Assembly: GCA_035285325.1 (NCBI GenBank)
Contig: JAYKJB010000098.1
Span: 1 to 46,542, forward strand
Length of the DNA: 46,542 bases
Direction: 5' to 3'
From: Candidatus Sericytochromatia bacterium
Lineage (GTDB): Bacteria > Cyanobacteriota > Sericytochromatia > S15B-MN24 > JAQBPE01
Below, piece by piece: positions 1 to 9,804 of this stretch. Position numbers and translations under genes: made by a program. The notes under the pieces are model-generated. The model searched no databases, was not told the origin of the DNA, and saw only the letters and a list, made by a program, of their open reading frames with translations. How positions within the stretch are numbered: the first letter of the stretch is position 1; each line of letters starts with the position of its first letter.

Positions 1-922
1 GCGAATCAATCCAGGCGAGGGCCGCGGGGCCCGGCGCAACGGGCAAACGGCGAAGCAAACGCGGAGGAACCGGGGACAAGACCGCAATCTCATCGGCGCC
101 CCGACAAGCCAGATAAAGCTCATTGCCATCCGAGGAGAACACCCCCGCAAAGGCACCCGCCATGGGCAACTCCAGCCGGCCGAGCACCCCTTCCAGGCGA
201 GAGTCGAAGACCGTCAAACGGCTGCCTCCCAGGGAACCTGCATGCTCTGGGTCCATGCTGATCCGCAACCCCGTGTCGCCGATGCCTCCCTGGCCAGGGA
301 TGTCTCCCCGATAAGACTTGGCGACCACCACCAGATGGCCCGTTTTGGGCTGAACCAGAACCTGGGTCGGGCTGGAGTCATCGCCGAGCAAGGCCAGCTG
401 CCCCTCCGTTTGCAGCGCCTCAGGCTGCAATCGCGAGATGCGTCGCGCGCGCAGCTCCGTCACCCAGAGGGCGGCTGGAGAATGACCGAAGGCCATGCTC
501 CCAGGCAGGGAGCCGGCAATCGATTGCGCATGACAGGTCTTGCAACTTGTGGCTGCGCGAATCTGGCCCTCCCCCAACGCGCGGTGGGAGAGGTGGTCTG
601 GCAGTTCCCCCACGATGCGTTGCCGCACGGTCTTGCGCCGCAGCGGATCGATGATGCTGACACTTTGCGAACCACTCTCCAGCACGTAGACCTGCCCCTT
701 GGGGCCCAAGGAGAGTTGGTGTGGCAAGCGCCCCACCTCAATTCGCTGCACGACCTGACCGCTCGCCAGATCCACCAACGCGAGACGGTCACTCAAGGGT
801 TCGGCGATCCACAGCGTGCCCCCCTGCGGGGCCATGCCAGCGCGCCACTGGTAGGCTAGGCCCAACAACCCGGCAACCAGCAGCAGCACCCCCCAAAGAG
901 CCAAACGAGATGAACGGGGCAC
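1..922 (-). CDS. Membrane-anchored beta-propeller (YVTN-type) protein with a haem-c motif, 3' end outside window
   Basis: About 307 residues are visible and the C terminus runs off the left edge. The GTG at 922 gives a short basic start followed by a hydrophobic stretch (VLLLVAGLLGLAY), read as a signal anchor or uncleaved signal. The rest shows repeated blade-like segments such as LVDLASGQVVQRIEVG and VYVLESGSQSVSIIDP, typical of YVTN/YncE-like beta-propellers. Residues 127-131 (544-530) read CKTCH, a CXXCH covalent haem-c signature, so an extracytoplasmic redox or sensing role is possible. It starts 12 bases after the rlmB stop in the same frame and direction, so it is probably the last visible gene of the operon. 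No clear Shine-Dalgarno was seen. The substrate is unknown, and a single CXXCH could be chance. Confidence 0.65.
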   Translation of the reverse strand, partial: MPRSSRLALWGVLLLVAGLLGLAYQWRAGMAPQGGTLWIAEPLSDRLALVDLASGQVVQRIEVGRLPHQLSLGPKGQVYVLESGSQSVSIIDPLRRKTVRQRIVGELPDHLSHRALGEGQIRAATSCKTCHAQSIAGSLPGSMAFGHSPAALWVTELRARRISRLQPEALQTEGQLALLGDDSSPTQVLVQPKTGHLVVVAKSYRGDIPGQGGIGDTGLRISMDPEHAGSLGGSRLTVFDSRLEGVLGRLELPMAGAFAGVFSSDGNELYLACRGADEIAVLSPVPPRLLRRLPVAPGPAALAWIDS

Positions 923-934
923 AGAACTACGTCG

Positions 935-2029
935 TCAAGCCGGCGGAGCGGCCAGCAGCCGCTGGCGCACCGCCTCGTACATCAACACCGCCCCCGCCGC
1001 GGAGGCATTGAGACTTTCCAGCTCCCCAGCGAGCGGAAGTCTGACGCGATGATCACAGCGTTCAGCCAGCAGACGAGCCAGACCTCGCCCCTCGGCGCCG
1101 AGCACCAAGACCAGCGGACGGGTCAGGTCAAGCGCATAAGGCAGTGATTCCCCTGCCGCATCAGCACCCACCAGCCAGAAACCTGCCTCTTTCAGACGGG
1201 TGGCGGCCTGACTGAGGTTGCCCGTACGTGCGACAGGGACACGGTCCAAGGCTCCCGCCGCCACTTTGGCGACCACCGGAGTCAAGCCTACCGCCCGCCG
1301 ATTGGGGATGATCACCCCACCAAAACCCGCTCCCTCGGCGGTTCGAATCAGAGCGCCCAGGTTTTGCGGGTCCTCGATGCCATCGAGCATCAGCAAGGCC
1401 GGGTAAGGTTGCGACCGAACGCGTTCAATCAGGTCATCCAGTTCGACGTAAGTCGCCTCGGCCAGCGAGACCACCAGCCCCTGGTGATTGGCCCCAGAGG
1501 TCAAGCTATCGAGCTTCTGACGCTCCACCTGCTGAACGCTGGCTCCTTTCGCCTTGGCCAGTTGACGGACTTGCGCCACCAACGCTTGGTTTTGCAAGTC
1601 CCGCAGCACCCATACCTTGTTGACGGCGCGCTCGCCTTCCAGTGCAGCCAGCACCGGATGGCGCCCGTAGAGGATATCCGCCTGCCCGAAGTCTCTGCTT
1701 TCTTCCACCCGCGGGCGGGGCGAGGGAGGGGCAGAGGCGGGAGCGGGAGCAGCTCCCTCCCCCCTGGCCCGAGCCGCCGGCCCCACCGCCCTTCCGCGAG
1801 GCGCAGGCGCAAACTCCTTGCGAGGCGGGCGGCCGGGACGCTCAGGTTTGGCTTGCGGTGAACGTCGTGCCTCGCCGTTCGCGCGTGACGACGCGCTCCG
1901 GCCAGCGGAGGCGCTCAGCTGAGATTTCCCGGGCTTCGCCCCTTTGGCTGAACCGGGGCGAGCGGCACCCGAGCGTGAAGCGGTGGTGGGGCGTGAACCG
2001 GAACCCCGGCTGCCACGGTCATGGGGCAT
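935..2029 (-). CDS. rlmB: TrmH/SpoU-family rRNA 2'-O-methyltransferase, RlmB-like
   Basis: SPOUT-fold methyltransferase that most likely methylates a guanosine 2'-hydroxyl in 23S rRNA. The catalytic part starts near residue 117 with ILYGRHPVLAAL (substrate-binding domain). It carries the three SpoU motifs: DPQNLGALIRTAE, LGAEGRGLARL and LNASAAGAVLMYE near the C terminus. The first ~115 residues are low complexity, rich in Arg, Gly, Ser, Pro and Ala, and probably disordered or RNA-binding. The 364-residue length exceeds the usual ~250 because of this extension. The ATG at 2029 overlaps the end of mrnC by 11 bases, suggesting translational coupling. A later internal start would remove part of the tail. 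The exact target base cannot be told apart from other TrmH-family members. Confidence 0.88.
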   Translation of the reverse strand: MPHDRGSRGSGSRPTTASRSGAARPGSAKGAKPGKSQLSASAGRSASSRANGEARRSPQAKPERPGRPPRKEFAPAPRGRAVGPAARARGEGAAPAPASAPPSPRPRVEESRDFGQADILYGRHPVLAALEGERAVNKVWVLRDLQNQALVAQVRQLAKAKGASVQQVERQKLDSLTSGANHQGLVVSLAEATYVELDDLIERVRSQPYPALLMLDGIEDPQNLGALIRTAEGAGFGGVIIPNRRAVGLTPVVAKVAAGALDRVPVARTGNLSQAATRLKEAGFWLVGADAAGESLPYALDLTRPLVLVLGAEGRGLARLLAERCDHRVRLPLAGELESLNASAAGAVLMYEAVRQRLLAAPPA

Positions 2030-2423
2030 CTGTCATTTCCTCCGTCCAGGTATCGGTCAGGGCGAGCAGTTCCGCAAGGCGCCCTGGTGCCGGCTTGAGA
2101 TACAAATACCCCAGCACCGCCTCGAAGGCTGTGCTGAGTCGGTAAGCCCGTGCCGAGGCCCGGCCTGTACTGGCCATGCCCTTGTGGTTCCGTGCCCGCC
2201 GATAAATCGACTGTTCTTCTTCAGAAAGCAAAGGCAAGAGGCGCTCAGCCATCTCGGCCTGTCCCTCCGCGCTGACCCGTCGGACGGTGGTGCGGTGCAA
2301 GGCATCGACCATACCGGGGTTGGTCCGCAACACGCGCTCTCTCACGTGCATCTCGTACACCGCATCGCCCATGTAGGCCAAGGCCCGCACGTGTGCCAGA
2401 TGCCAGGCAGCGTCGGCGCTCAC
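2019..2423 (-). CDS. mrnC: Mini-ribonuclease III
   Basis: Dimeric RNase III-like enzyme without a double-stranded-RNA-binding domain. In Bacillus it trims the ends of 23S rRNA precursor. The 134-residue product contains the signature LAYMGDAVYEMHVRERVL with the acidic metal ligand, RRARNHK, and the second catalytic helix STAFEAVLGYLYL, all in family order. The start is the GTG at 2423, whose bases overlap the cysS stop (GTGA, 4 bases). A longer in-frame extension into cysS has no family similarity. Placement directly after cysS matches the common cysS-mrnC-rlmB order in Firmicutes and other groups, which supports both this call and that of rlmB. Confidence 0.93.
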   Translation of the reverse strand: MSADAAWHLAHVRALAYMGDAVYEMHVRERVLRTNPGMVDALHRTTVRRVSAEGQAEMAERLLPLLSEEEQSIYRRARNHKGMASTGRASARAYRLSTAFEAVLGYLYLKPAPGRLAELLALTDTWTEEMTDAP

Positions 2424-3865
2424 GGGAGCGCCGCTGGCGTCGCAGCCTCCCAGGTGGTGGTGCCGTCCTTCTGGTCGATCAGGCGCACGCCCAAGGCCAG
2501 CAAACGGTCCCGAATGCGATCGGCCAAGCCCCAATTGCGCTCGGTTTTGGCCTCGGCCCGCAGGGAGACCAGCAGATCGAGGAAGGCCGAAGCTTGCCCG
2601 TCAAGCGTCGCCACAGCGCGCTCCGGCGCAGAAAGATCGAGACCCAGCACCGTCGAGGCCAGGTCGCGGAGACGCGCGATGGCGGGCTGAAACACGGCGG
2701 ATGACTGACCGGAGGCGCTGCCATCAGCAAACGCCCGGCGCATATCGTGGGTGAGCGCTTGAAGATGAGCGAGGGCAGCCGCGGTATTGAGGTCCTGGTT
2801 CATGGCCTGACTGAAGCCCTGGTCCACGCGAGTCAGCCAGGCGTTCGCCTGCTCCCGCTCGTCTGGACTGTCACCGTGCGCCTGACCAGACAAGCGAGCG
2901 AGGGTGTCCCGCCAGTTCGCCAAACCGGTTGCGGCAGCCTTGACCGCCTCCTCCGTGAAGTCCAGGTCGCTTCGATAGAGCGTCTGCAGCATGAAATATC
3001 GCAGGGGTTGTGCGCCAAATGCCGCCACGACGTCGCGCGTGGTCCGAATGTTGCCGAGTGACTTGCTCATTTTCTCGGTGCCCATATTGAGGAATCCGGT
3101 GTGCATCCAGGTCCTGGCAAATGGAAGCCCGGTCAAACCTTCACTCTGCGCGATTTCATTCTCGTGGTGAGGAAACTTGAGGTCCTTGCCACCGGCGTGA
3201 ATGTCGATGGTATCGCCTAGCACCCGGCGCACCATGGCGGAGCATTCGATGTGCCAGCCCGGACGTCCCTGTCCCCAGGGGCTTCCCCAAGCAGGCTCAC
3301 CAGGTTTGGCGGCTTTCCAGAGTGCAAAATCAGCCGGTTCCCGCTTGCGGTCGTCCACCTCGACGCGAGCCCCGGCCTCGTTATCCTCCACCGCGCGCCC
3401 GGACAATTTCCCGTAATCCGGGAATCCCGCCACCCGGAAGTAGACGTCGCCATCCACCACGTAGGCCAGACCCTTTTCCAGCAAGCCTTCAATGTGCCGG
3501 ATCATGTCCCCGACGCTGTCGGTGGCGCAGGGGTAATGAGTGGCGCGCCGAACGCCCAGCGCATCCATGTCCGCAAAATAAGCCTCGGTGTAGCGTGAGG
3601 CGATCGCCTCGGCCGTCACCCCCTCGGCCTGAGCCTTCTTGATGATCTTGTCGTCGATGTCCGTGAAATTCTGGACGTAGTCGACCTGGTATCCGCAATG
3701 TTCCAGATAGCGCCGAGCGATGTCCCAGAACATGATCGTACGGGCGTTGCCGATGTGCAGCAGTCCATAGACCGTCGGGCCACACACATACATCGACACG
3801 CGCCCCGCGTGAAGCGGGATGAAGTCTTCCAGGCGTTTCGTCAAACTGTTGTATAAGCGCAACAC
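2420..3865 (-). CDS. cysS: Cysteinyl-tRNA synthetase
   Basis: Class I aminoacyl-tRNA synthetase that charges tRNA-Cys in the cytoplasm. The 481 residues match the usual length. Visible motifs are YVCGPTVYG with the zinc-binding Cys near residue 28, the HIGH-type signature HIGNART, the catalytic-domain segment GWHIECSAM, the zinc ligands in the HHENEIAQSEG region, and the KMSKS loop in EKMSKSLGN. A C-terminal DALR-type helical domain follows. The ATG at 3865 lies 8 bases after the cysE stop, and the gene overlaps mrnC by 4 bases at its 3' end, so it sits inside a tightly packed operon with serine acetyltransferase, linking cysteine synthesis and use. Confidence 0.98.
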   Translation of the reverse strand: MLRLYNSLTKRLEDFIPLHAGRVSMYVCGPTVYGLLHIGNARTIMFWDIARRYLEHCGYQVDYVQNFTDIDDKIIKKAQAEGVTAEAIASRYTEAYFADMDALGVRRATHYPCATDSVGDMIRHIEGLLEKGLAYVVDGDVYFRVAGFPDYGKLSGRAVEDNEAGARVEVDDRKREPADFALWKAAKPGEPAWGSPWGQGRPGWHIECSAMVRRVLGDTIDIHAGGKDLKFPHHENEIAQSEGLTGLPFARTWMHTGFLNMGTEKMSKSLGNIRTTRDVVAAFGAQPLRYFMLQTLYRSDLDFTEEAVKAAATGLANWRDTLARLSGQAHGDSPDEREQANAWLTRVDQGFSQAMNQDLNTAAALAHLQALTHDMRRAFADGSASGQSSAVFQPAIARLRDLASTVLGLDLSAPERAVATLDGQASAFLDLLVSLRAEAKTERNWGLADRIRDRLLALGVRLIDQKDGTTTWEAATPAALP

Positions 3866-3873
3866 GACCCCGG

Positions 3874-4557
3874 TCAGCTCCCCCGCCGAAGTTCACGGTT
3901 CTCGTGACGCAGGCGATCGACCTCTGCTTCAAGCTGGGACAGGCGGTCCTGCATTGCGGCCAACAAGGACATCACCGGGTCAGGTAGCTGGGCCTGCATA
4001 TCAGGCGTCGGCGTCTGACGCCGCCCCTCGATCGCAGCCACTTTGCCAGGGATGCCCACCACCGTGGCACCAGGGGGGACGGGCTTGGTGACCACCGAAC
4101 CACTTCCGATGAAGGAGCCATCTCCCACGTTGAACGAGCCAAGAACTTTGGCCCCGGAGCCGAGCACGACGTTGCGCCCAATCGAGGGATGGCGCTTGCC
4201 GGGTTCAAGGCTCGTCCCCCCCAAGGTCACCCCTTGGTAAATCAAACAACCGCGTCCCACCTCGGCCGTCTCTCCGATCACCACGCCCATCCCGTGATCG
4301 ATCACGACGCCTTTTTCGATGCGAGCCCCCGGATGAATTTCAATGCCCGTCAAAAAGCGGTTCACGTGGGAAATGAAGCGGGGGAGCACCGGCAACCCGA
4401 CGCGATGAAGTTCATGCGCCACGCGATGGGCTGCCAGCGCGTGAAGGCCCGGGTAACACGTCAACACTTCGACCCAGTTACGAGCCGCAGGATCCTTCTC
4501 GAAGATCGCCAGGGCGTCTTCACGAACCGCATCCATCCAGTCGAACAAGGTCGCCAA
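3874..4557 (-). CDS. cysE: Serine O-acetyltransferase with a C-terminal coiled coil
   Basis: Acetylates L-serine with acetyl-CoA, the first step of cysteine synthesis. The 227 residues hold an N-terminal helical part, then left-handed beta-helix hexapeptide repeats with IEIHPGARIEKG, the catalytic-His segment VIDHGMGVVIGETAEVG, and GKRHPSIG in the acetyl-CoA loop. The start is a TTG at 4557, favoured by a GGAGG 7 bases upstream (4569-4565). It begins 3 bases after the dnaJ stop. The C terminus is unusual: the last ~32 residues (LLAAMQDRLSQLEAEVDRLR and on) form a charged heptad-like coiled coil ending in RRGS, rather than the short Ile-terminated peptide that binds CysK in many bacteria. Confidence 0.95.
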   Translation of the reverse strand: MATLFDWMDAVREDALAIFEKDPAARNWVEVLTCYPGLHALAAHRVAHELHRVGLPVLPRFISHVNRFLTGIEIHPGARIEKGVVIDHGMGVVIGETAEVGRGCLIYQGVTLGGTSLEPGKRHPSIGRNVVLGSGAKVLGSFNVGDGSFIGSGSVVTKPVPPGATVVGIPGKVAAIEGRRQTPTPDMQAQLPDPVMSLLAAMQDRLSQLEAEVDRLRHENRELRRGS

Positions 4558-4560
4558 CGT

Positions 4561-5700
4561 TCAGCCTCCAAAGGCTTTCTTGAGCCCATCGAGTATCCCT
4601 GAATGGGAGCGTTTGTCGTGCTTGCCGACCCGCAGTTCCTCCAACCGTTCCAGCAATTCCGTTTCTTCCGCAGAGACCTGGGTTGGCACCTGCACGACGA
4701 CCTCGACATGGAGATCGCCTCGCCGGGAGGGATTGGCCAGATGGGGGACGCCGTGGCCCTTGAGGTTGAACACCATGCCGGTGGGCGTGCCGCTCGGCAC
4801 CTTCAGCAACTGCGGGTCCTCCAGGGTGGGAATCTCCAGATCGGCTCCCAATACGGCCTGGGTGTAGGAGACGGGCACCGAGATAAACAGCTCGGTGTCA
4901 CGACGTTTGAACTGCTTGTCGGCGGCGACGTGCAACACGATGAACAGATCGCCCGGCGGCCCGTTGCGACTTCCAGCATCGCCCTCTCCAGTGACGCGGA
5001 GGCGCGCCCCCGTATCGACTCCAGCAGGAATTTTGACTTTCAATTGCTTGTCAGAAGGCTTCTTGCCCTCGCCCCGGCAAGCCGGGCACGGGTGCTCGAT
5101 GCTCTGGCCCTCCCCCTTGCAGCGCGGACAAAGTGCACTTTGGGCAAACTGGCCGAACGGCGTGCGATGGACCTGCTGAACCTGACCCTGTCCCTTGCAG
5201 GTGGTGCAAGTAACGGTTTGCGTGCCCTTCTTGGCCCCGGAACCACTACAGGGTGAGCACACCTCAAGGTGCTTGATGTCAACGGTCTTCTCCGCCCCAA
5301 ACACGGCCTCGCGAAAGCCAATTTCGAGGTCCAGGCGCAGGTCGGCACCTCGTTCAGGGCCCCGGCGACGCATCCGACCGCCACCCCCGCCGCCGAAAAA
5401 GGCTTCGAAGATGTCACCCAGGCCACCGCCACCAAAGCCCGAGAAGTCGAACCCACCCTCGAAGCCACCACCGCCAAAACCGGGACCCGCATGACCGAAC
5501 TGGTCATAGTGGGCCCGACGTTGCCCATCGCCCAGCACCTCATAGGCTTCGGTGATGGCCTTGAACTTGTCTTCCGCCCCGGCTTCCTTGTTGACATCCG
5601 GGTGGTACTTGCGGGCCAGCTTGCGGTAGGCCTTCTTGATGTCGTCCTCACTCGCCGTCTTGGAGACACCGAGCAGTTCGTAGTAATCCGCCTTCATCAT
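4561..5700 (-). CDS. dnaJ: Chaperone DnaJ (Hsp40)
   Basis: Co-chaperone that stimulates DnaK ATPase and delivers unfolded clients. Residues 5-70 are the J domain with HPD at 33-35. A Gly/Phe-rich linker follows ([17 protein letters not shown]), then four CXXCXGXG zinc-finger repeats ([32 protein letters not shown]) and the C-terminal client-binding beta domains. The length of 379 residues is normal for type I DnaJ. Two adjacent Met codons stand at the start and no strong Shine-Dalgarno was seen. It lies 83 bases after dnaK, separated by a perfect hairpin (5749-5777) that may tune its level relative to DnaK. Confidence 0.98.
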   Translation of the reverse strand: MMKADYYELLGVSKTASEDDIKKAYRKLARKYHPDVNKEAGAEDKFKAITEAYEVLGDGQRRAHYDQFGHAGPGFGGGGFEGGFDFSGFGGGGLGDIFEAFFGGGGGGRMRRRGPERGADLRLDLEIGFREAVFGAEKTVDIKHLEVCSPCSGSGAKKGTQTVTCTTCKGQGQVQQVHRTPFGQFAQSALCPRCKGEGQSIEHPCPACRGEGKKPSDKQLKVKIPAGVDTGARLRVTGEGDAGSRNGPPGDLFIVLHVAADKQFKRRDTELFISVPVSYTQAVLGADLEIPTLEDPQLLKVPSGTPTGMVFNLKGHGVPHLANPSRRGDLHVEVVVQVPTQVSAEETELLERLEELRVGKHDKRSHSGILDGLKKAFGG

Positions 5701-5748
5701 TACTTACCAAAGGAGTGAGGTCAGCTCGGATTGAGCTCACCAAGGGAG

Positions 5749-5777
5749 CGGAGCCCGCGTCGAAGACGCGGGCTCCG
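5749..5777 (-). promoter_or_regulatory. Perfect 13-bp hairpin between dnaK and dnaJ
   Basis: Arms 5749-5761 and 5765-5777 are perfectly complementary around a three-base loop. In the minus-strand RNA the closing region reads C-UUCG-type, a stable tetraloop. No T-tract follows, so it is a poor intrinsic terminator. I infer an mRNA-stability or attenuation element that sets the dnaK:dnaJ ratio or protects processed 3' ends. Confidence 0.7.
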
Positions 5778-5783
5778 AGCGTT

Positions 5784-7673
<1,890 letters not shown>

Positions 7674-7703
7674 GGTTTTGGACTCCTTACGTTGAACTGA
7701 GGC

Positions 7704-8429
7704 TCAAGACACCGAGTCGGGTGAAGCCGTCTCTTGTGTGACTGTCTGACCTGAAGATGACTCCGATGCGGGCGCCAGCGCCGGCATCGAAGGGTTGTTG
7801 GCAATTTTGACGAGGGCGTGCCGCAAGACGCGACCGTGAAGCAGGTATCCCTTGCGAAACTCGTCCAGGACCGTCTGATCGGGCTGGTCGTCCGATTCCT
7901 CTTGCAGAACGGCCTCATGCTGGTTGGGGTCGAAGCCCTTCCCCTTGGCGTCCATCGGCGTGACGCCCTCCTTGCCGAGGAAATCGAGCACTTGCTTGTA
8001 GATCATCTGAACGCCGGTGACCACCTGTTGCGGTTCGGTGGCCCGTTCAGCCACTTGAATGGCCCGCTCGAAGTTGTCGAGCACTTCCAAAAATTGCTCC
8101 AAGACGCGTTCTGCCGCCGACTTCACCAAGGCTTCACGTTCCTGCGCCTGGCGGCGCCGGTGGTTCTCAAAGTCGGCCGCCAGCCGGCGCAGTTGCCCGT
8201 GGACATCCTGGTAGAGCTCTTCCTTGGCTGCCAACTGCGCTTCCAATTCGGCCACGCGAGAAGCCAAGATGGAGGCATCCAGGCCGCCCCCTGCCTCCGC
8301 GAAAACAGGCGTCCTCAAGGCGTCCGGGGCGTCCGCCGCTGAATCCACGTTCCCTGGAGCGGGCACCTGGGCATCCACGACGCCTTCCACGGCGCCTTCA
8401 TTGCTCTGTCGCAGTTCTTCGACACTCAC
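7704..8429 (-). CDS. grpE: Nucleotide exchange factor GrpE
   Basis: Homodimeric exchange factor that releases ADP from DnaK. The 241-residue product has a ~55-residue acidic, poorly conserved N terminus, a long coiled-coil helix (VAELEAQLAAKEELYQDVHG, then LAADFENHRRR), a four-helix segment (VLDNFERAIQ) and the beta-domain that contacts DnaK (GFDPNQHEAVLQ and GYLLHGRVLRHALVKIA). The start is the GTG at 8429, with GAGGT about 9 bases upstream. A Ser/Thr-rich tail of ~25 residues follows the beta domain. It lies between hrcA (104 bases away) and dnaK (30 bases), the standard order. Confidence 0.97.
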   Translation of the reverse strand: MSVEELRQSNEGAVEGVVDAQVPAPGNVDSAADAPDALRTPVFAEAGGGLDASILASRVAELEAQLAAKEELYQDVHGQLRRLAADFENHRRRQAQEREALVKSAAERVLEQFLEVLDNFERAIQVAERATEPQQVVTGVQMIYKQVLDFLGKEGVTPMDAKGKGFDPNQHEAVLQEESDDQPDQTVLDEFRKGYLLHGRVLRHALVKIANNPSMPALAPASESSSGQTVTQETASPDSVS

Positions 8430-8533
8430 GATGGTTGTACCTCACGCACTCGGGCAAGGGGCCCGACTCGCCAAGTTGTCCGAATGGGGAAACACGTCAT
8501 TTTAACACAAACTCAAACGCCTTTATCCCGGTT

Positions 8534-9580
8534 TCAAGGCTCTCGGTATCCGAACACCCGTGTCAGCGTGTGGCTGAGATGTCTGGCCATCGCCTCGACT
8601 GCGGCGATCGCCCGTGGATAGCCAAGCCGCGTGGGACCCATCACGCCAATCTCGCCAAACACCTGACCACCGACCGCATAGGGAGCCATCACCACACTGC
8701 AAGCTTGCAGGTCTACCAGCGGAATTTCGCGACCGATGGCCACCCGCACCGCCTCCCCCTGCTGGGAACTCACGTGCGTCAGAAGCTCAGCCAAGGCGTT
8801 TTCCCGCTCCAGCAAACTGAGCAACGAACGAATCTTGTCCAGTTCACCGAACTCCGGCTGCTCAGCCAAGTAACTGGCATTGGCGACAAAGACACGCTCG
8901 GAACCGGCGTCCGGAGCGGTGATGCGTTCCAGGAGCTGTTGCAGCACCGAGGCGTAGCGTTCCATGTCGGTCATGAGTTCCACAATCAATCGCCCCGTCA
9001 CGCCGTCCAGCGGCTGGCCGCGCAGGTGATGATTCAGGAATCCACTGAGTCGAACCAGCTCATCTTCCGACAACGGATGACCCAGCTGGACCCGACGATG
9101 CAGGGTCCCCCCCCGGTCTGTGACGATGATGACCATCGCCTCATCGGCCCCGAGCGAGACCAGCTGTAGCAATTGAACTCGCGCCGCTTGTTGACGAGGG
9201 GCGCGCACGATGGCCGTGCATCCCGCCAGCAGGGCCGTCACCTTGGCGGTCTGCTGCAGGATGTCATACAGATCGCGCTGGTCGAACGAGAAACGCGTCA
9301 ACGCACCGATTTCTTCAGCCGGAACCTGGGTCGGCCGCTCCATCAACACATCCACGAAAATGCGGTAGCCGGCATCGGAGGGAATCCGCCCGGCCGAGGT
9401 GTGCGGCTGGCGCAGCAGGCCACCTTCTTCCAGATCAGCCATCTCGTTGCGCAGGGTGGCGGGGGACAAGCCAAACCCGAATTTTTTGGCCAACAAACGC
9501 GACCCAACGGGCTCCGCCGTCAGGATGTAGTCTTCGATGATCGCCTTCAAAATGGCTTGTTGACGTGACGTCAGCAGCAT
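8534..9580 (-). CDS. hrcA: Heat-inducible transcription repressor HrcA
   Basis: Winged-helix repressor that binds CIRCE and is stabilised by chaperonins, so it links chaperone supply to chaperone transcription. N-terminal DNA-binding part: RQQAILKAIIEDYI, then PVGSRLLAKKFGFGLSPATL and LLRQPHTSAGRIPSDAGYR, followed by the GAF-like and dimerisation domains. I place the start at the ATG at 9580 (348 residues), because an alternative ATG at 9607 lies inside the CIRCE operator and close to the predicted transcription start. The GGAAG about 4-8 bases upstream of 9580 is a modest ribosome site. It is the first gene of a heat-shock operon on the minus strand. Confidence 0.95.
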   Translation of the reverse strand: MLLTSRQQAILKAIIEDYILTAEPVGSRLLAKKFGFGLSPATLRNEMADLEEGGLLRQPHTSAGRIPSDAGYRIFVDVLMERPTQVPAEEIGALTRFSFDQRDLYDILQQTAKVTALLAGCTAIVRAPRQQAARVQLLQLVSLGADEAMVIIVTDRGGTLHRRVQLGHPLSEDELVRLSGFLNHHLRGQPLDGVTGRLIVELMTDMERYASVLQQLLERITAPDAGSERVFVANASYLAEQPEFGELDKIRSLLSLLERENALAELLTHVSSQQGEAVRVAIGREIPLVDLQACSVVMAPYAVGGQVFGEIGVMGPTRLGYPRAIAAVEAMARHLSHTLTRVFGYREP

Positions 9581-9593
9581 GGCTTCCGCAATC

Positions 9594-9620
9594 TTAGCAC
9601 TCATCACTTCCGAGTGCTAA
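9594..9620 (-). promoter_or_regulatory. CIRCE operator (HrcA-binding inverted repeat)
   Basis: TTAGCACTC (9594-9602), nine-base spacer, GAGTGCTAA (9612-9620): an exact match to the CIRCE consensus. It overlaps the expected transcription start of the hrcA promoter at 9622-9650, so bound HrcA would block initiation. Autoregulation of hrcA and control of grpE, dnaK and dnaJ follow from established HrcA biology. Confidence 0.97.
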
Positions 9621-9621
9621 C

Positions 9622-9650
9622 ACAGTAAGCCTTTAGTCTGTCCGTGTCAA
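9622..9650 (-). promoter_or_regulatory. Housekeeping-sigma promoter of the hrcA operon
   Basis: On the minus strand a perfect -35 TTGACA (9650-9645), a 17-base spacer and a -10 TACTGT (9627-9622). Transcription should start near 9615, inside CIRCE. The -10 matches the consensus at three of six positions only, balanced by the ideal -35 and spacing. Confidence 0.75.
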
Positions 9651-9723
9651 GTGAAGTACTCATCGCCCATGGCGCCGGGAGCTCGTCCCAGGCGTTCCCA
9701 GCGCAAGGCACCTCGCTAGGGGA

Positions 9724-9793
9724 TGGCAGGGCCACGCAAACGGGTCAGGCCAAGAAAACTATCCCTGGCCTTGGCTTCCGAGGGGCCCTGCCA
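9724..9793 (-). terminator. Nested inverted repeat downstream of the sugar-nucleotide fusion gene
   Basis: A 10-bp outer stem (9724-9733 with 9784-9793) encloses an inner 6-bp stem (GCCAAG 9749-9754 with CTTGGC 9770-9775). It starts 11 bases past the stop of the gene ending at 9805 on the minus strand. No T-tract follows, so termination or 3'-end protection is inferred only. Confidence 0.4.
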
Positions 9794-9804
9794 CGCCAGC
9801 GCCT

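Noticed and set aside
1330-1365. GGTTCGAATC, like a tRNA T-arm
   Set aside because: It lies within the conserved SpoU motif 1 coding part of rlmB and has no cloverleaf.
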